Shown in pieces: positions 26,342 through 35,662 of a stretch of 64,000 nucleotides of DNA (positions are counted from its first letter, which is position 1; every line of letters starts with the position of its first letter). Below the pieces are notes generated by a model. The model was not told the DNA's origin. It made no database searches and worked only from the letters and a program-made list of their open reading frames with translations. The position numbers were made by a program, and so were the translations under genes. Source of the stretch: Bacillota bacterium (GTDB lineage: Bacteria > Bacillota > Clostridia > Lachnospirales > Lachnospiraceae); assembly GCA_023392615.1 (NCBI GenBank), contig JAEVYT010000041.1, forward strand, positions 124,001 through 188,000. Direction: 5' to 3'.

Positions 26342-28249
26342 TTAGATCAGCCCTCCTAACAGAAATATCACTCCGACCCCCAATGTTATAATGGATAAGA
26401 TATTACTCCAAAAGGTTAATTTCTTCGTTCCAAAGTAACTCTCCATATACCAATTCTTCAATTCCACTTTTCGAATGGTTCCAATTGAACCGTAGAATGT
26501 TTCATTATCTCCGGTATTCTCGCCGGCCATATAAATCGGTGCTTTTCTTCGTTTATCATTTTTATAAATAGGAATAAAACTTAAAGGCAATATAATTAAC
26601 ATACTAAGCATGATTAACATTAATAATACATTACTATCTCCAATTGGAGTTAATGCTTCCTTTGCAAATATGCCTGATAGATAAGGAATCAATGCATATT
26701 TTGAGATAATCGGAAATCCAAAGCAAGACAATACAACCATAATTCCAAGAATGAAAATTGGAATACTTTCATCCAAATGGAACGCATGTTTCACACGATC
26801 TTTCACATTTGCATTTGACACCAGCTTGCCCATCCATTTTGTCCAATAGAACAAGGTTGCCGCACTACCATAAGCAAGGATTACCACCGTCAGAATATCA
26901 TCAGAATCAATGAACGCCTTCATGGCAACCCACTTTGAAATCAACATACCGAATGGAGCCAAGAACATTCCTGCGATACCAATCAACATAAATATCGCCA
27001 ATCTGGTTGACACTCCCATAAGAATATCCATATTCTCTACATCCCTACTTCCAATCTGATGTTCCGCTGAACCAACAGAGATAAATAATAGAGATTTTGA
27101 TATAGCATGAAAAATAATTAATAAAATTGCAGCCCAAATTGATTCTTGAGATCCAACGCTGGCACAGATTACGATCAAACCCAGATTAGCCAATGTGGAA
27201 TATGCCAAGATTTTCTTAGCATCACTTTGAGAAATAGCCATCAGCGAACATGCCAAGAAGGTGATCCCTCCTACCAATGTTACTGATTTCCCTACATAAG
27301 TAGCTCCAATCAGCGGCGCTAAACGAATCAAGAGATACACACCTGCTTTAACCATCGTAGCTGAATGAAGTAAAGCAGAGGTAGGTGTTGGCGCAACCAT
27401 CGCTCCGAGCAACCATGAGGAAAACGGTAATTGAGCTGATTTGGTCAAAGCTGCAAAGGCTAACAAAAATGCCGGAATGAGTATCATGGTCTCAGGATTT
27501 TTACTGACTATTTCAGATAATTCCAGTGTATGAAACTGAGTTCCAATCCATACTATTGCGATTGCAAAAGCAAGGCCACCTCCTAAGTTTATAACCAATG
27601 CACGAAACGCATTGTTTTTTGCCTCTGTTGTTTGTGTATAGCCAATTAACAGGAAGGAACAAAGTGTTGTAAGCTCCCAACAGAAATACAGCCAGGTTAT
27701 ATTATTACTTAATACTAATCCGAACATTGCAGACAAAAACAAAAAAAGAACTGCAAAAAAGAAACTCTTTCTCTCTTTAAACTCATTGTGATGCTGGTGA
27801 TAATCTTTCATATAGCCAACTGCATATAGACAAATCAGGCTACCGACAAGACCTACAATCAGAACCATAATAATGGCAAGCTTGTCCAAAACAATCGCGG
27901 TTTTAACTTCTATTCCTTCTTTTTGAGTAAATTCAAAGAATAAAATCAATACGGTTTGAACGAAAGAAAAAACTGACACAAGATATTTCTTGTTTTTGAT
28001 ACCAACTGTGATAATAAATATAGCTACCAATACCTCAACAACTGCCAATATCAGATCAATTGTTTCTTCATGTGGATAGGTAAAGGTTAATCCATTATTA
28101 AAATGTAGATATGTAACTGTTACGGTTATTGCAGCAGTTCCTACAGCACTGATTCTTACTACCATATTTCTTACATTGTCATTACGAATCAGGAAAATAA
28201 TCAATGCTGCTACCAACGGAAACAAAATCAAAGCAGAGATTTCATTCAT
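26342..28249 (-). CDS. echA: Ech hydrogenase membrane subunit EchA (NuoL/Mrp-like ion pump)
   Basis: A 635-residue membrane protein with about 15-16 helices, of the antiporter-like NuoL/MrpA family. AALTKSAQLPFSSWLLGAM carries the conserved broken-helix Lys region, and LLHSATMVKAGVYLLIRL follows. It is the first gene of the operon and the probable H+ (or Na+) channel that couples ferredoxin-dependent H2 formation to an ion gradient. Which ion is moved cannot be read from the sequence. A good promoter lies about 120 bases upstream. Confidence 0.93.
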   Translation of the reverse strand: MNEISALILFPLVAALIIFLIRNDNVRNMVVRISAVGTAAITVTVTYLHFNNGLTFTYPHEETIDLILAVVEVLVAIFIITVGIKNKKYLVSVFSFVQTVLILFFEFTQKEGIEVKTAIVLDKLAIIMVLIVGLVGSLICLYAVGYMKDYHQHHNEFKERKSFFFAVLFLFLSAMFGLVLSNNITWLYFCWELTTLCSFLLIGYTQTTEAKNNAFRALVINLGGGLAFAIAIVWIGTQFHTLELSEIVSKNPETMILIPAFLLAFAALTKSAQLPFSSWLLGAMVAPTPTSALLHSATMVKAGVYLLIRLAPLIGATYVGKSVTLVGGITFLACSLMAISQSDAKKILAYSTLANLGLIVICASVGSQESIWAAILLIIFHAISKSLLFISVGSAEHQIGSRDVENMDILMGVSTRLAIFMLIGIAGMFLAPFGMLISKWVAMKAFIDSDDILTVVILAYGSAATLFYWTKWMGKLVSNANVKDRVKHAFHLDESIPIFILGIMVVLSCFGFPIISKYALIPYLSGIFAKEALTPIGDSNVLLMLIMLSMLIILPLSFIPIYKNDKRRKAPIYMAGENTGDNETFYGSIGTIRKVELKNWYMESYFGTKKLTFWSNILSIITLGVGVIFLLGGLI

Positions 28250-28367
28250 AATTTAGTCACCTTGCCCAATTATTTTTTAATTTTATTGCAATTAATCATA
28301 CAATTCAGACATCTTTATGTAAATTAAATACATACGCTATGTGAAAATCATTGATTAATTCACGTCA

Positions 28368-28397
28368 ATTTTATCTCACTCTGATGTATATTGTCAA
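28368..28397 (-). promoter_or_regulatory. Promoter of the ech-hyp operon
   Basis: On the minus strand TTGACA (28392-28397) and TAAAAT (28368-28373) are 18 bases apart. Downstream of it, within 28340-28363, GTGAA and TTCAC flank an AATCA-T-TGATT dyad, a possible regulator site. The leader to the echA start is about 110 bases. Confidence 0.65.
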
Positions 28398-28531
28398 TGA
28401 TTGTTTTTTTATAGACAATTACACAATTTTACCCAACTTGTTAAGCATATCTACCAATTATAAATCAATTTTCTGTACCTTTAAAATAGCATCTAAAATT
28501 TACAAAATACCAGAATAACATAAGGAAATAC

Positions 28532-28560
28532 TTGATAAATCGTATAATTGGTTATATAAT
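28532..28560 (+). promoter_or_regulatory. SigA-type promoter of serS
   Basis: TTGATA (28532-28537) and a perfect TATAAT (28555-28560) are 17 bases apart, immediately upstream of the T-box leader. Confidence 0.8.
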
Positions 28561-28566
28561 AAGATA

Positions 28567-28818
28567 AAATATACAAGAAATCTTGTATTACTATTTCAGC
28601 AATGATAAAAGCTACGATTCCAGAATTGCTTCAGAGAACCGGTGGTTGGTGTGAACCGGTGTAACGAGGAATCTTTCCACTTTTGGAGCTGCCGGCGACG
28701 AGTCGGAAGGTTGGTACCCTTTATCGTACTTTTGAGTGGTCGGGTTTGTCCCGGCAATTTGGGTGGCAACGCGGAATCCTTTCGTCCCATGTTATATGTG
28801 GGTTGATAGGATTTTTTT
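28567..28818 (+). promoter_or_regulatory. T-box riboswitch (tRNA-Ser sensing) controlling serS
   Basis: The leader shows the stem I distal features (CAGAGAACCGGTGG, GTGTGAACCGG at 28631-28659) and a likely specifier TCC (28676-28678, a Ser codon). The conserved T-box sequence TGGGTGGCAACGCGG lies at 28760-28774. The terminator stem follows: AATCCT (28775-28780) pairs with AGGATT (28808-28813), then a T run to 28818. Uncharged tRNA-Ser would stabilise the antiterminator and allow serS expression. Confidence 0.92.
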
Positions 28819-28896
28819 ATTTTATAGGTTTGAGTGTCAAAAAACCTTTAGACCCCAAAAATAAAAAGCTGAATATTCAGCAAAATGGAGGTAACC

Positions 28897-30174
28897 ATGT
28901 TAGATTTAAAATTTGTCAGAGAAAATCCTGAGATCGTAAAACAAAATATCCGTAATAAATTTCAGGACAATAAGCTTCCTTTGGTTGATGAAGTAATCGC
29001 TTTAGATGCGGAAAGCAGAAATACAAAACAGGAAGCTGATAATTTAAGATTTGAAAGAAACAAGATCTCTAAGCAGATCGGCGGACTCATGGCACAGGGC
29101 AAAAGAGACGAGGCAGAAGTATTAAAGAAAGAAGTAACTGCTGATTCCGAACGTCTGGCCGAATTAGAAGCTAAGGAAAATGAGTTACAAGACAAAATCA
29201 AAAAGATTATGATGACTATCCCTAATATCATTGATCCGAGTGTTCCGATTGGTAAGGATGATAGCGAGAATGTTGAAGTACAACGCTATGGCGAGCCGAT
29301 AGTACCAGAATTTGAGATTCCTTACCATACCGAAATCATGGAAAAACTGAACGGTATTGATCTTGATAGCGCAAGAAAGGTAGCTGGTAACGGCTTTTAT
29401 TACCTAATGGGTAATATCGCAAGACTCCACTCTGCTGTTCTCTCCTATTCAAGAGATTTTATGATAGACCGTGGTTTCACCTATTGTATCCCCCCATATA
29501 TGATACGTAGTGAAGTTGTTACCGGCGTTATGAGTTTTGCTGAGATGGAAGCGATGATGTATAAAATCGAGGGAGAAGATTTATTCCTAATCGGTACAAG
29601 CGAGCATTCCATGATCGGTAAATATATCGATACCATTCTTCCATCCGAGACCTTGCCCCAGGCTTTAACCAGCTACTCTCCTTGCTTCCGTAAAGAGAAG
29701 GGCGCTCACGGCTTAGAGGAAAGAGGCGTTTATCGTATCCATCAGTTCGAAAAACAGGAAATGATCGTGGTATGTAAACCAGAAGACAGTATGGCATGGT
29801 TTGATAAATTATGGCAGAATACCGTTGATTTATTCCGTACATTGGACATACCGGTAAGAACGCTTGAATGTTGCTCCGGTGATTTAGCTGATCTGAAAGT
29901 AAAATCCATCGATGTAGAAGCATGGTCTCCTCGTCAAAAGAAATACTTTGAAGTAGGAAGCTGCTCTAACTTAGGAGATGCACAGGCACGTCGCTTAAAG
30001 ATTCGTGTGGTCGGCGATGATGGAAAATATTTTGCTCACACTTTAAACAATACAGTAGTTGCACCACCGAGAATGTTAATCGCTTTCCTCGAGAACAACT
30101 TAAATGAAGACGGTTCTATCAATATTCCGGTTGCGCTTCAGCCTTATATGGGTGGCCAGACTGTAATCAAATGA
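28897..30174 (+). CDS. serS: Seryl-tRNA synthetase
   Basis: A 425-residue class II aminoacyl-tRNA synthetase that charges tRNA-Ser. Residues 1-105 form the long antiparallel coiled-coil arm that grips the tRNA variable arm (FVRENPEIVKQNIRNK onwards). The catalytic core has the motif 2 region CFRKEKGAHG...GVYRIHQFEKQEM and the motif 3 region NNTVVAPPRMLIAFLENN. The start is the ATG at 28897 after GGAGG with six bases spacing; an ATG four codons upstream overlaps this site. Controlled by the T-box leader. Length is normal. Confidence 0.97.
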   Translation: MLDLKFVRENPEIVKQNIRNKFQDNKLPLVDEVIALDAESRNTKQEADNLRFERNKISKQIGGLMAQGKRDEAEVLKKEVTADSERLAELEAKENELQDKIKKIMMTIPNIIDPSVPIGKDDSENVEVQRYGEPIVPEFEIPYHTEIMEKLNGIDLDSARKVAGNGFYYLMGNIARLHSAVLSYSRDFMIDRGFTYCIPPYMIRSEVVTGVMSFAEMEAMMYKIEGEDLFLIGTSEHSMIGKYIDTILPSETLPQALTSYSPCFRKEKGAHGLEERGVYRIHQFEKQEMIVVCKPEDSMAWFDKLWQNTVDLFRTLDIPVRTLECCSGDLADLKVKSIDVEAWSPRQKKYFEVGSCSNLGDAQARRLKIRVVGDDGKYFAHTLNNTVVAPPRMLIAFLENNLNEDGSINIPVALQPYMGGQTVIK

Positions 30175-30238
30175 TGTCAAATTAAGAATGTGATGATTAA
30201 TTTAACACTCGAAAAATAATTTAATTAGAAAACATAGT

Positions 30239-30274
30239 ATAACAAGGGGGATGTTGCAACATCCCCCTTGTTAT
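30239..30274. repeat. 36-bp perfect palindrome between serS and the TetR gene
   Basis: The segment is fully self-complementary, with the arm ATAACAAGGGGGATGTTG and its complement. Its centre is GGGATGTTGCAA joined to TTGCAACATCCC with the TTGCAA shared, that is, the two end words of the 13684-13824 repeat without an interior. It may be a minimal member of that family and the terminator of the two convergent genes, though no clear T-tract follows. Confidence 0.7.
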
Positions 30275-30307
30275 CTACAAAAGCACTTATTCTTTTACCT
30301 GAGAACA

Positions 30308-30877
30308 CTAGAAGTCGGAAATCCCCTTATATAATAGTCTTGAAGTAAATTCAGCCATCTTTTCTGTCGATTCAATCATACCATCCTGTAACCACTTCTG
30401 TATCACATAAAGCGCCCCTGTAACTGCAAATATTTGAAGATATTCTGAGGTTCTGGCATCAATATTCAGAAAACTTTTCAACTCCATAATTGTCTTCCGC
30501 TGCGCTAACAGCATAATTTCCCGTTGAAAATCAGGATTTCCGTTATCGCCCAATAGAACTTTACATAACTCTGCATTCTCAGCTACGTAAATCAGAATTT
30601 CATTTAATCCCTGAACCGTATTCTTATCATGCTTTTGAAACACATGATTTTCAATATGCTTTTCGAATTCCGATAACACTTCTCTCTCCAGTTTTTTCAA
30701 TAAATCGAATTGATCTGAATAATGTGCGTAAAAGGTACTTCGATTAATATCTGCTACTTCACAAAGCATCTTTACCGATATTTTTGAGATAGGATATTCT
30801 CTCATTAATTCGACCAAACTATTTCTTAACAACATCTTTGTGTACTTTATACGACGATCTATTTTTTCACTATTCAT
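30308..30877 (-). CDS. TetR-family transcriptional regulator
   Basis: A 189-residue repressor. The DNA-binding region is at residues 12-60 (KMLRNSLVELM, SVKMLCEVADINRSTFYAHYSDQFDLL), and the C-terminal all-helical ligand domain is of the Firmicute type (about 80-185). It is transcribed divergently from the MMPL transporter at 31208, the usual arrangement for a repressor of an exporter. The inducer is unknown. The start has GGAGG (AACGGAGGTAAAG) upstream. Confidence 0.88.
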   Translation of the reverse strand: MNSEKIDRRIKYTKMLLRNSLVELMREYPISKISVKMLCEVADINRSTFYAHYSDQFDLLKKLEREVLSEFEKHIENHVFQKHDKNTVQGLNEILIYVAENAELCKVLLGDNGNPDFQREIMLLAQRKTIMELKSFLNIDARTSEYLQIFAVTGALYVIQKWLQDGMIESTEKMAEFTSRLLYKGISDF

Positions 30878-31086
30878 CTTTACCTCCGTTCCTGCACATA
30901 ATTTATGCTCCTATAAAGTTAACATTACATAGTTATTAAGAGCAACATTCACATTTTGCAGCCTTCCCTTCTTACGCATCTTTATATCCTAAATATAAAA
31001 GCAAACATAGCTAAACTAATTTATAAACTTTTTATAAATAACCAACACTTCCTTATTATATGTGGAGAATTCCTCATAAAAAAATA

Positions 31087-31182
31087 AACTGATGGTTGTA
31101 AACCGTCTCTGTGTGTATTATATTTCATAATTGATGATAAATCAACACTCTGTTGCTTATTATGGACATCAGTTGGTTTACA
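31087..31182. promoter_or_regulatory. Candidate TetR operator pair upstream of the MMPL transporter gene
   Basis: TGTAAACC (31097-31104, inside GGTT-GTA-AACC) and GGTTTACA (31175-31182) form inverted copies about 70 bases apart. Each is next to an ACTGATG/CATCAGT word. They lie in the 330-base divergent interval 30878-31207, which otherwise shows only AT-rich promoter sequence. Confidence 0.45.
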
Positions 31183-31207
31183 GCTTGATTATGAAAGGAG
31201 TTTATAC

Positions 31208-34200
31208 ATGAAACACATTCTAAAGTATCGCTGGTTTATCTTAGCATTCTGGTTGATCGCAACATTTTTGCTTACTTTCTTTCAACCTGATGTGAATGCA
31301 ATACTGAGACAACGCGGACAAACGCCAATCGGCAAAGAAAGTCCTTCGGCGATGGCCGACTCACTACTTAGTAAAATGGAAACGACCAAAGGTACGAACA
31401 ACATCTTAGTATTCTATAACAAAAATAAAATATCAAACGATGAGATGAAGCAAATCGAAACTGCAGTCAATTCGATTAAAGATCAGAAATCCAATTTAAG
31501 TATGGATCAAATCATTGATCCCTTCAACATTCCTGAAGCGAAAGAATCCTTAATCTCTAAGGACGGAACCACACTGATGGTCAGCTTCAAACTTGACAAG
31601 CAGAAACGTGAAGTAGATGATATTCAAACTGCAATTAACAGTAAATTATCGAATGTTACAACGGAACACTACTTAACCGGTGCTGATTTCATCAGCAATG
31701 ATTATCTAAAGGCCTCCACAGAAGGTGTGGAAAAAAGTGCAGTTTTAACAGTTATCTTTATTCTGTTAATATTGATCGTTATGTTCCGCTCTGTAATTAT
31801 TCCTTTTGTATCACTAATTGCAGTTGCCTTTTCCTATCTAACATCAATGGGTATCGCTGCTCAATTAATTGATAAATTAAATTTCCCCGTTACCACGCTT
31901 ACTCAAATGCTACTTGTTTTGATATTATTTGGAATCGGCACAGATTATAACATACTGTTATTTAATCGTTTTAAAGAGGAACTATATAATGGCTTATCTG
32001 TAAATGATGCCATTATCAAAACCTATAAAACAGCCGGTAAAACAATTGCATTCAGTGTACTGACTATATTAATAGCATTTTTTAGTTTAATTTTTTCAGA
32101 ATCTCCGGTTTATAAATCAGCGGTTGTTGTAGTCATTGGTGCAACCATGTTATTACTTGAGATTCTGACGTTGACACCTTTTGCGATGAAGCTATTGGGT
32201 TCTAAGTTATTTTGGCCATCAAAGAGCACTACTGCACATAAGGAAAGCAAAACTTGGCATAAAATCGCCCAGATATCCACAAGACATCCGGTAATATCCG
32301 GTGCTATTATTGCATTAATAATCGGAACCTCTGTAATCTTCCATCAACAGAAACTTAATTTTGATACGATAAGCGAGCTTGGTAATTCCTATAACTCGAC
32401 CAAAGGCTTCTCTATCGTATCCGATCATTTTGGAAAAGGGCAGGCAATGCCGGTGACAGTAGTTATCGATGCAGGCAAATCACTTGATAACAACGAAGGG
32501 CTAACTGTAATTGATGATATCACCACTAGAATTCAAAGATTGAACGGTGTGTCCAAGGTTTCTTCCGCCACTCAGCCGGAGGGAAAACAAATCGAGAATT
32601 TTTACATAGGCAAAAACATGGAGACTGTAACGGATGGCTTATCACAGACCAAGGGTGGCGTAAACCAAATATATGATGGCTTAAAATTAGCACAGGATAA
32701 ACTATCCGGTTCTGATTTTTCTCAGGTTAATAAGATGACCGATGGCACTAAGGATCTTAAAAATGGTATGTCCTCCTTAACTGACGGACTAAAAAAGATT
32801 AAAAACGGTATCAATAATGGTTCCACAGGCTCTGAATCTATTTCTAACGGCCTATCCCAAATTCATGATAATTTAAAAACGATGAACGGTGCCATAACTG
32901 CCTTATCAGCTGGATATTCACAGATGCAGTCAGGATATGTTCAGATGGGAGCAAATTATCAGGGCGCTGCACAGGCTTTATTAGGTGTAAAAGATGCATT
33001 AAATCAAATGAAGTTAATGGTGGATGGACTATCTGCATCCCATCCCGAACTGAAAAGCGATCCTACCTTTATTGGATTGCAACAAACCGTTTACGGTATA
33101 TTGTTAAACTTAAAAGATGTGACACCACAAGGAATTCAAACACTTAACAAAAACTACAACTCTGTGACCTCGAATTTTGATGTTGTTAATATGAATTTGA
33201 ATAAAATCAATAGTGGTTTAGGTCAAATCGTAACTGGGCTAGAAAAACTTGAGGGAGGTCTTAATCAGGCTTCAAATGGTATGAACACCATCATTACCAA
33301 TATGGAAAAAGTCACAAATGGCCTTGGCGAGATGGAAAAAGGACAGAAGTTATTAACTGATGGATTAGCCGGTTTTAGTGATTTCGGAACTAAGCTCTCC
33401 GATGTAAATGACGGCTTAAAACAAATCTCAAACGGACTTGATAAAACCAATAACTTCCTTACACAGCTCAATTCCAGCAAAACCTTCTATATTCCAAAGG
33501 AAGCTTTGACGGATGCAAGCTTTAAGAAAGCTCTTGATATGTATATGTCCAAGGATCGAACCATTACAAAGCTTACAGTAGCACTAAATGATGATCCTTA
33601 TGCAAAAGATTCCTTAAGCACAGTCACCGCAATCAATAAAACTGTATCCGGAGCGCTAAAAGGCACCGTATTAAATAGTGCAAAAAGCGGTGTATCCGGG
33701 CCGAGCGCTACAACAAATGATACCAATAACATCCTGAATCGTGACTTAAATAGAATGATAATCATCGTATTAATCGGTGTATTCCTTATCCTTTTATTTG
33801 TAATCCGTTCCTTCTGGACACCGGTATTCATTACAATTGCGCTGGTAGGTTCCTATTATATAGCAATGTTTGTAATCAATACACTATTCCTAAATATACT
33901 TGGTTATGCCGGTATCTCATCATTTGTACCATTCTTCGCCTTTATTGCTATCGTATCCCTAGGCGTTGACTATAGCATCTTCCTAATGATGAGATTTAAG
34001 GAATACCCTGACGTATCACCACAGGAGGCAATTATTACCGCCTGCAAGCATATCGGTGGTGTTGTATCCGCAGCGGCTATCATTCTAGGTGGTACATTTG
34101 CAACACTGATGCCATCCGGTCTTATCCTTTTAAAAGAACTTTCCGTAGCAGTAATTACTGGTTTATTGGTACTTTGCTTTATTATGCTTCCAATTTTCCT

Positions 34201-34258
34201 TCCTGCAATGATCGCACTTCCGGAAGGAATTAAGGATAGGGCACATAAACGTAGATAA
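31208..34258 (+). CDS. MMPL/RND-superfamily exporter
   Basis: A 1016-residue membrane transporter with the two-halves RND plan: one N-terminal helix, an extracytoplasmic loop (about 30-170), five helices (about 180-335), then one helix near 365, a second very large loop (about 385-860) and five closing helices. ILFGIGTDYNILLFNRFKEE and VSLGVDYSIFLMMRFKE are the paired proton-relay motifs. The second loop holds a long run of 'GL...I..GL' heptad-like units from about 475 to 780, like YhgE/Pip-type proteins. Substrates of such exporters are lipids, drugs or toxins; this one is unknown. Probably repressed by the divergent TetR. Confidence 0.9.
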   Translation: MKHILKYRWFILAFWLIATFLLTFFQPDVNAILRQRGQTPIGKESPSAMADSLLSKMETTKGTNNILVFYNKNKISNDEMKQIETAVNSIKDQKSNLSMDQIIDPFNIPEAKESLISKDGTTLMVSFKLDKQKREVDDIQTAINSKLSNVTTEHYLTGADFISNDYLKASTEGVEKSAVLTVIFILLILIVMFRSVIIPFVSLIAVAFSYLTSMGIAAQLIDKLNFPVTTLTQMLLVLILFGIGTDYNILLFNRFKEELYNGLSVNDAIIKTYKTAGKTIAFSVLTILIAFFSLIFSESPVYKSAVVVVIGATMLLLEILTLTPFAMKLLGSKLFWPSKSTTAHKESKTWHKIAQISTRHPVISGAIIALIIGTSVIFHQQKLNFDTISELGNSYNSTKGFSIVSDHFGKGQAMPVTVVIDAGKSLDNNEGLTVIDDITTRIQRLNGVSKVSSATQPEGKQIENFYIGKNMETVTDGLSQTKGGVNQIYDGLKLAQDKLSGSDFSQVNKMTDGTKDLKNGMSSLTDGLKKIKNGINNGSTGSESISNGLSQIHDNLKTMNGAITALSAGYSQMQSGYVQMGANYQGAAQALLGVKDALNQMKLMVDGLSASHPELKSDPTFIGLQQTVYGILLNLKDVTPQGIQTLNKNYNSVTSNFDVVNMNLNKINSGLGQIVTGLEKLEGGLNQASNGMNTIITNMEKVTNGLGEMEKGQKLLTDGLAGFSDFGTKLSDVNDGLKQISNGLDKTNNFLTQLNSSKTFYIPKEALTDASFKKALDMYMSKDRTITKLTVALNDDPYAKDSLSTVTAINKTVSGALKGTVLNSAKSGVSGPSATTNDTNNILNRDLNRMIIIVLIGVFLILLFVIRSFWTPVFITIALVGSYYIAMFVINTLFLNILGYAGISSFVPFFAFIAIVSLGVDYSIFLMMRFKEYPDVSPQEAIITACKHIGGVVSAAAIILGGTFATLMPSGLILLKELSVAVITGLLVLCFIMLPIFLPAMIALPEGIKDRAHKRR

Positions 34259-34340
34259 TATATAATAATACTTAAAATTGTTAACTCTGACGTATAATAT
34301 AATGAATATAACATTAGTAGCATCATTTTGAATATTGAAT

Positions 34341-34387
34341 AAAAAAGGAACGCCTACAGGAAGTCTATTCTGATAGGCGTTCTTTTT
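34341..34387. terminator. Bidirectional terminator
   Basis: AAAAAGGAACGCCTA pairs with TAGGCGTTCTTTTT around a loop of about 17 bases. It separates the MMPL gene (plus) from the membrane protein gene ending at 34509 (minus). Confidence 0.85.
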
Positions 34388-34508
34388 ACTATATTTTACA
34401 CTCATTTATATAGTTCTGATTCATCAAGTGCGTAACCACTTTGACTCGAGCATTACTAATCTAAAAAACCTCAATTACTTATAATAATCAACAAACACTA
34501 AATATGCC

Positions 34509-35042
34509 TTATAGCTTAAGATTGTGTCTAAACTTCCCCCATACAAAACGTTGGAAGTAATGATATGCCATGTCAAAAATCAGTATTGCAATTTGTCCGG
34601 CAAGCACCATTACCAACATAAGTCTTTGATCAATCACTCCCGCATAGAATAGTTTAGGTAAGAATAAAACAGACGGGATATACATCAGATTAAAAACAAC
34701 GTATTTTATAATCCAGCTTACTCTTCTGCGACTGTTAGGGTTTTGAATCACCAATAGCTTATCATAGGCGTATTCAATGATAAGAAGATACATTCCCATG
34801 GAACTATAAGTAATGCAATACATTTTGTTTGGTGCCAACAGTAAGCCAAGAATTAAACCTGCAAGATAGAAACCGAAAGCAAATTGAATACCTGTTTCGC
34901 GAAAAGCAATTCCTACACAAAAGGATGCTGCTGCCAACAAAAACAACGTATTAAATTCCAAAATACCACTTAAAATAATCAATACCACACATATTGATAA
35001 CAAAAGACCTAAAAAAGATAATTTTCTAGCATTTAGATGCAC
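34509..35042 (-). CDS. Small membrane protein of the DUF5685/J-domain locus
   Basis: A 177-residue hydrophobic protein with about five or six membrane segments (LSFLGLLLSICVVLIILSG onwards). No family was recognised. The start is taken as GTG 35042, with AGGAG ten bases upstream, giving a 10-base overlap with the J-domain gene. An in-frame ATG at 35090 would begin well inside that gene and lacks a ribosome site. It is the third gene of an overlapping three-gene unit, so it probably works with the other two at the membrane. Confidence 0.65.
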   Translation of the reverse strand: MHLNARKLSFLGLLLSICVVLIILSGILEFNTLFLLAAASFCVGIAFRETGIQFAFGFYLAGLILGLLLAPNKMYCITYSSMGMYLLIIEYAYDKLLVIQNPNSRRRVSWIIKYVVFNLMYIPSVLFLPKLFYAGVIDQRLMLVMVLAGQIAILIFDMAYHYFQRFVWGKFRHNLKL

Positions 35043-35662
35043 GGTATAATATCTCCTCCCATACACTCGCAACAGGAATCCGCACACCACAAATCACAGC
35101 AAAGATTTCCTGTTCCGCAACCTCTTCCATAGCCACCACCAACTCCGCCACCGCCATAGGTACCATAACCACCATATCGGTTATCCTGATACCTCTGACC
35201 CTGCGACTGCATATGATTTAAAAAATCACGATACTCCTGATTATCCGGTTCCATATTAACCGCCTGTCTGGCATGGTCAAATGCCATTACATTATTGCCA
35301 ACACCAGCATTGGCAACTGCACTATAATAATACCATCTGCCGTTGCGAAGCGGTATACGGGATAATGTCTTCAGTGCTTCCATATAGTTACCGACATTGA
35401 TGTAGTTAAAAACCATCCTCATCTCGTCCGTTTCATTATTTGCGGAGCTATTAACGCCACTATATCCGTTCTCTCTCTCCTGCATAATCTGGCTGTAAGC
35501 TTCCTGTACCTCCTTGAACTTTTCCTCTGCAAGCTCCGATAGTGGATTATTCACATAGGAATCCGGGTGATATTTTCTGCTTAGTTCTCTGTAAGCCTTC
35601 TTAATTTCTTCATTTGATGCATTAGGTGATACGTCAAGTATCTTGTACGGATTCGTTATCAT
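35033..35662 (-). CDS. J-domain protein with Gly-rich and Cys-rich tail
   Basis: A 209-residue co-chaperone-like protein. Residues 1-65 are a J domain with the HPD triad at 32-34 (RKYHPDSY), which should stimulate an Hsp70 ATPase. Residues about 80-150 contain TPR-like helices (GNYMEALKTLSRIP, AFDHARQAVNMEPDN). The tail is Gly/Tyr-rich and then Cys-rich, with eight Cys in the last 30 residues (CCDLWCADSCCECMGG), possibly a metal or membrane-anchor site. It overlaps the DUF5685 gene by 29 bases and the membrane protein gene by 10. Confidence 0.85.
   Translation of the reverse strand: MITNPYKILDVSPNASNEEIKKAYRELSRKYHPDSYVNNPLSELAEEKFKEVQEAYSQIMQERENGYSGVNSSANNETDEMRMVFNYINVGNYMEALKTLSRIPLRNGRWYYYSAVANAGVGNNVMAFDHARQAVNMEPDNQEYRDFLNHMQSQGQRYQDNRYGGYGTYGGGGVGGGYGRGCGTGNLCCDLWCADSCCECMGGDIIPCI

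Noticed and set aside
28600..28790. Possible tRNA gene or short minus-strand ORF upstream of serS
   Set aside because: The structured sequence is explained by the T-box leader (specifier, TGGGTGGCAACGCGG, terminator). No cloverleaf with CCA end is present.
29528..29923. 131-residue minus-strand open frame inside serS
   Set aside because: It is antisense to a gene with complete synthetase motifs, and its composition is typical of an antisense shadow.
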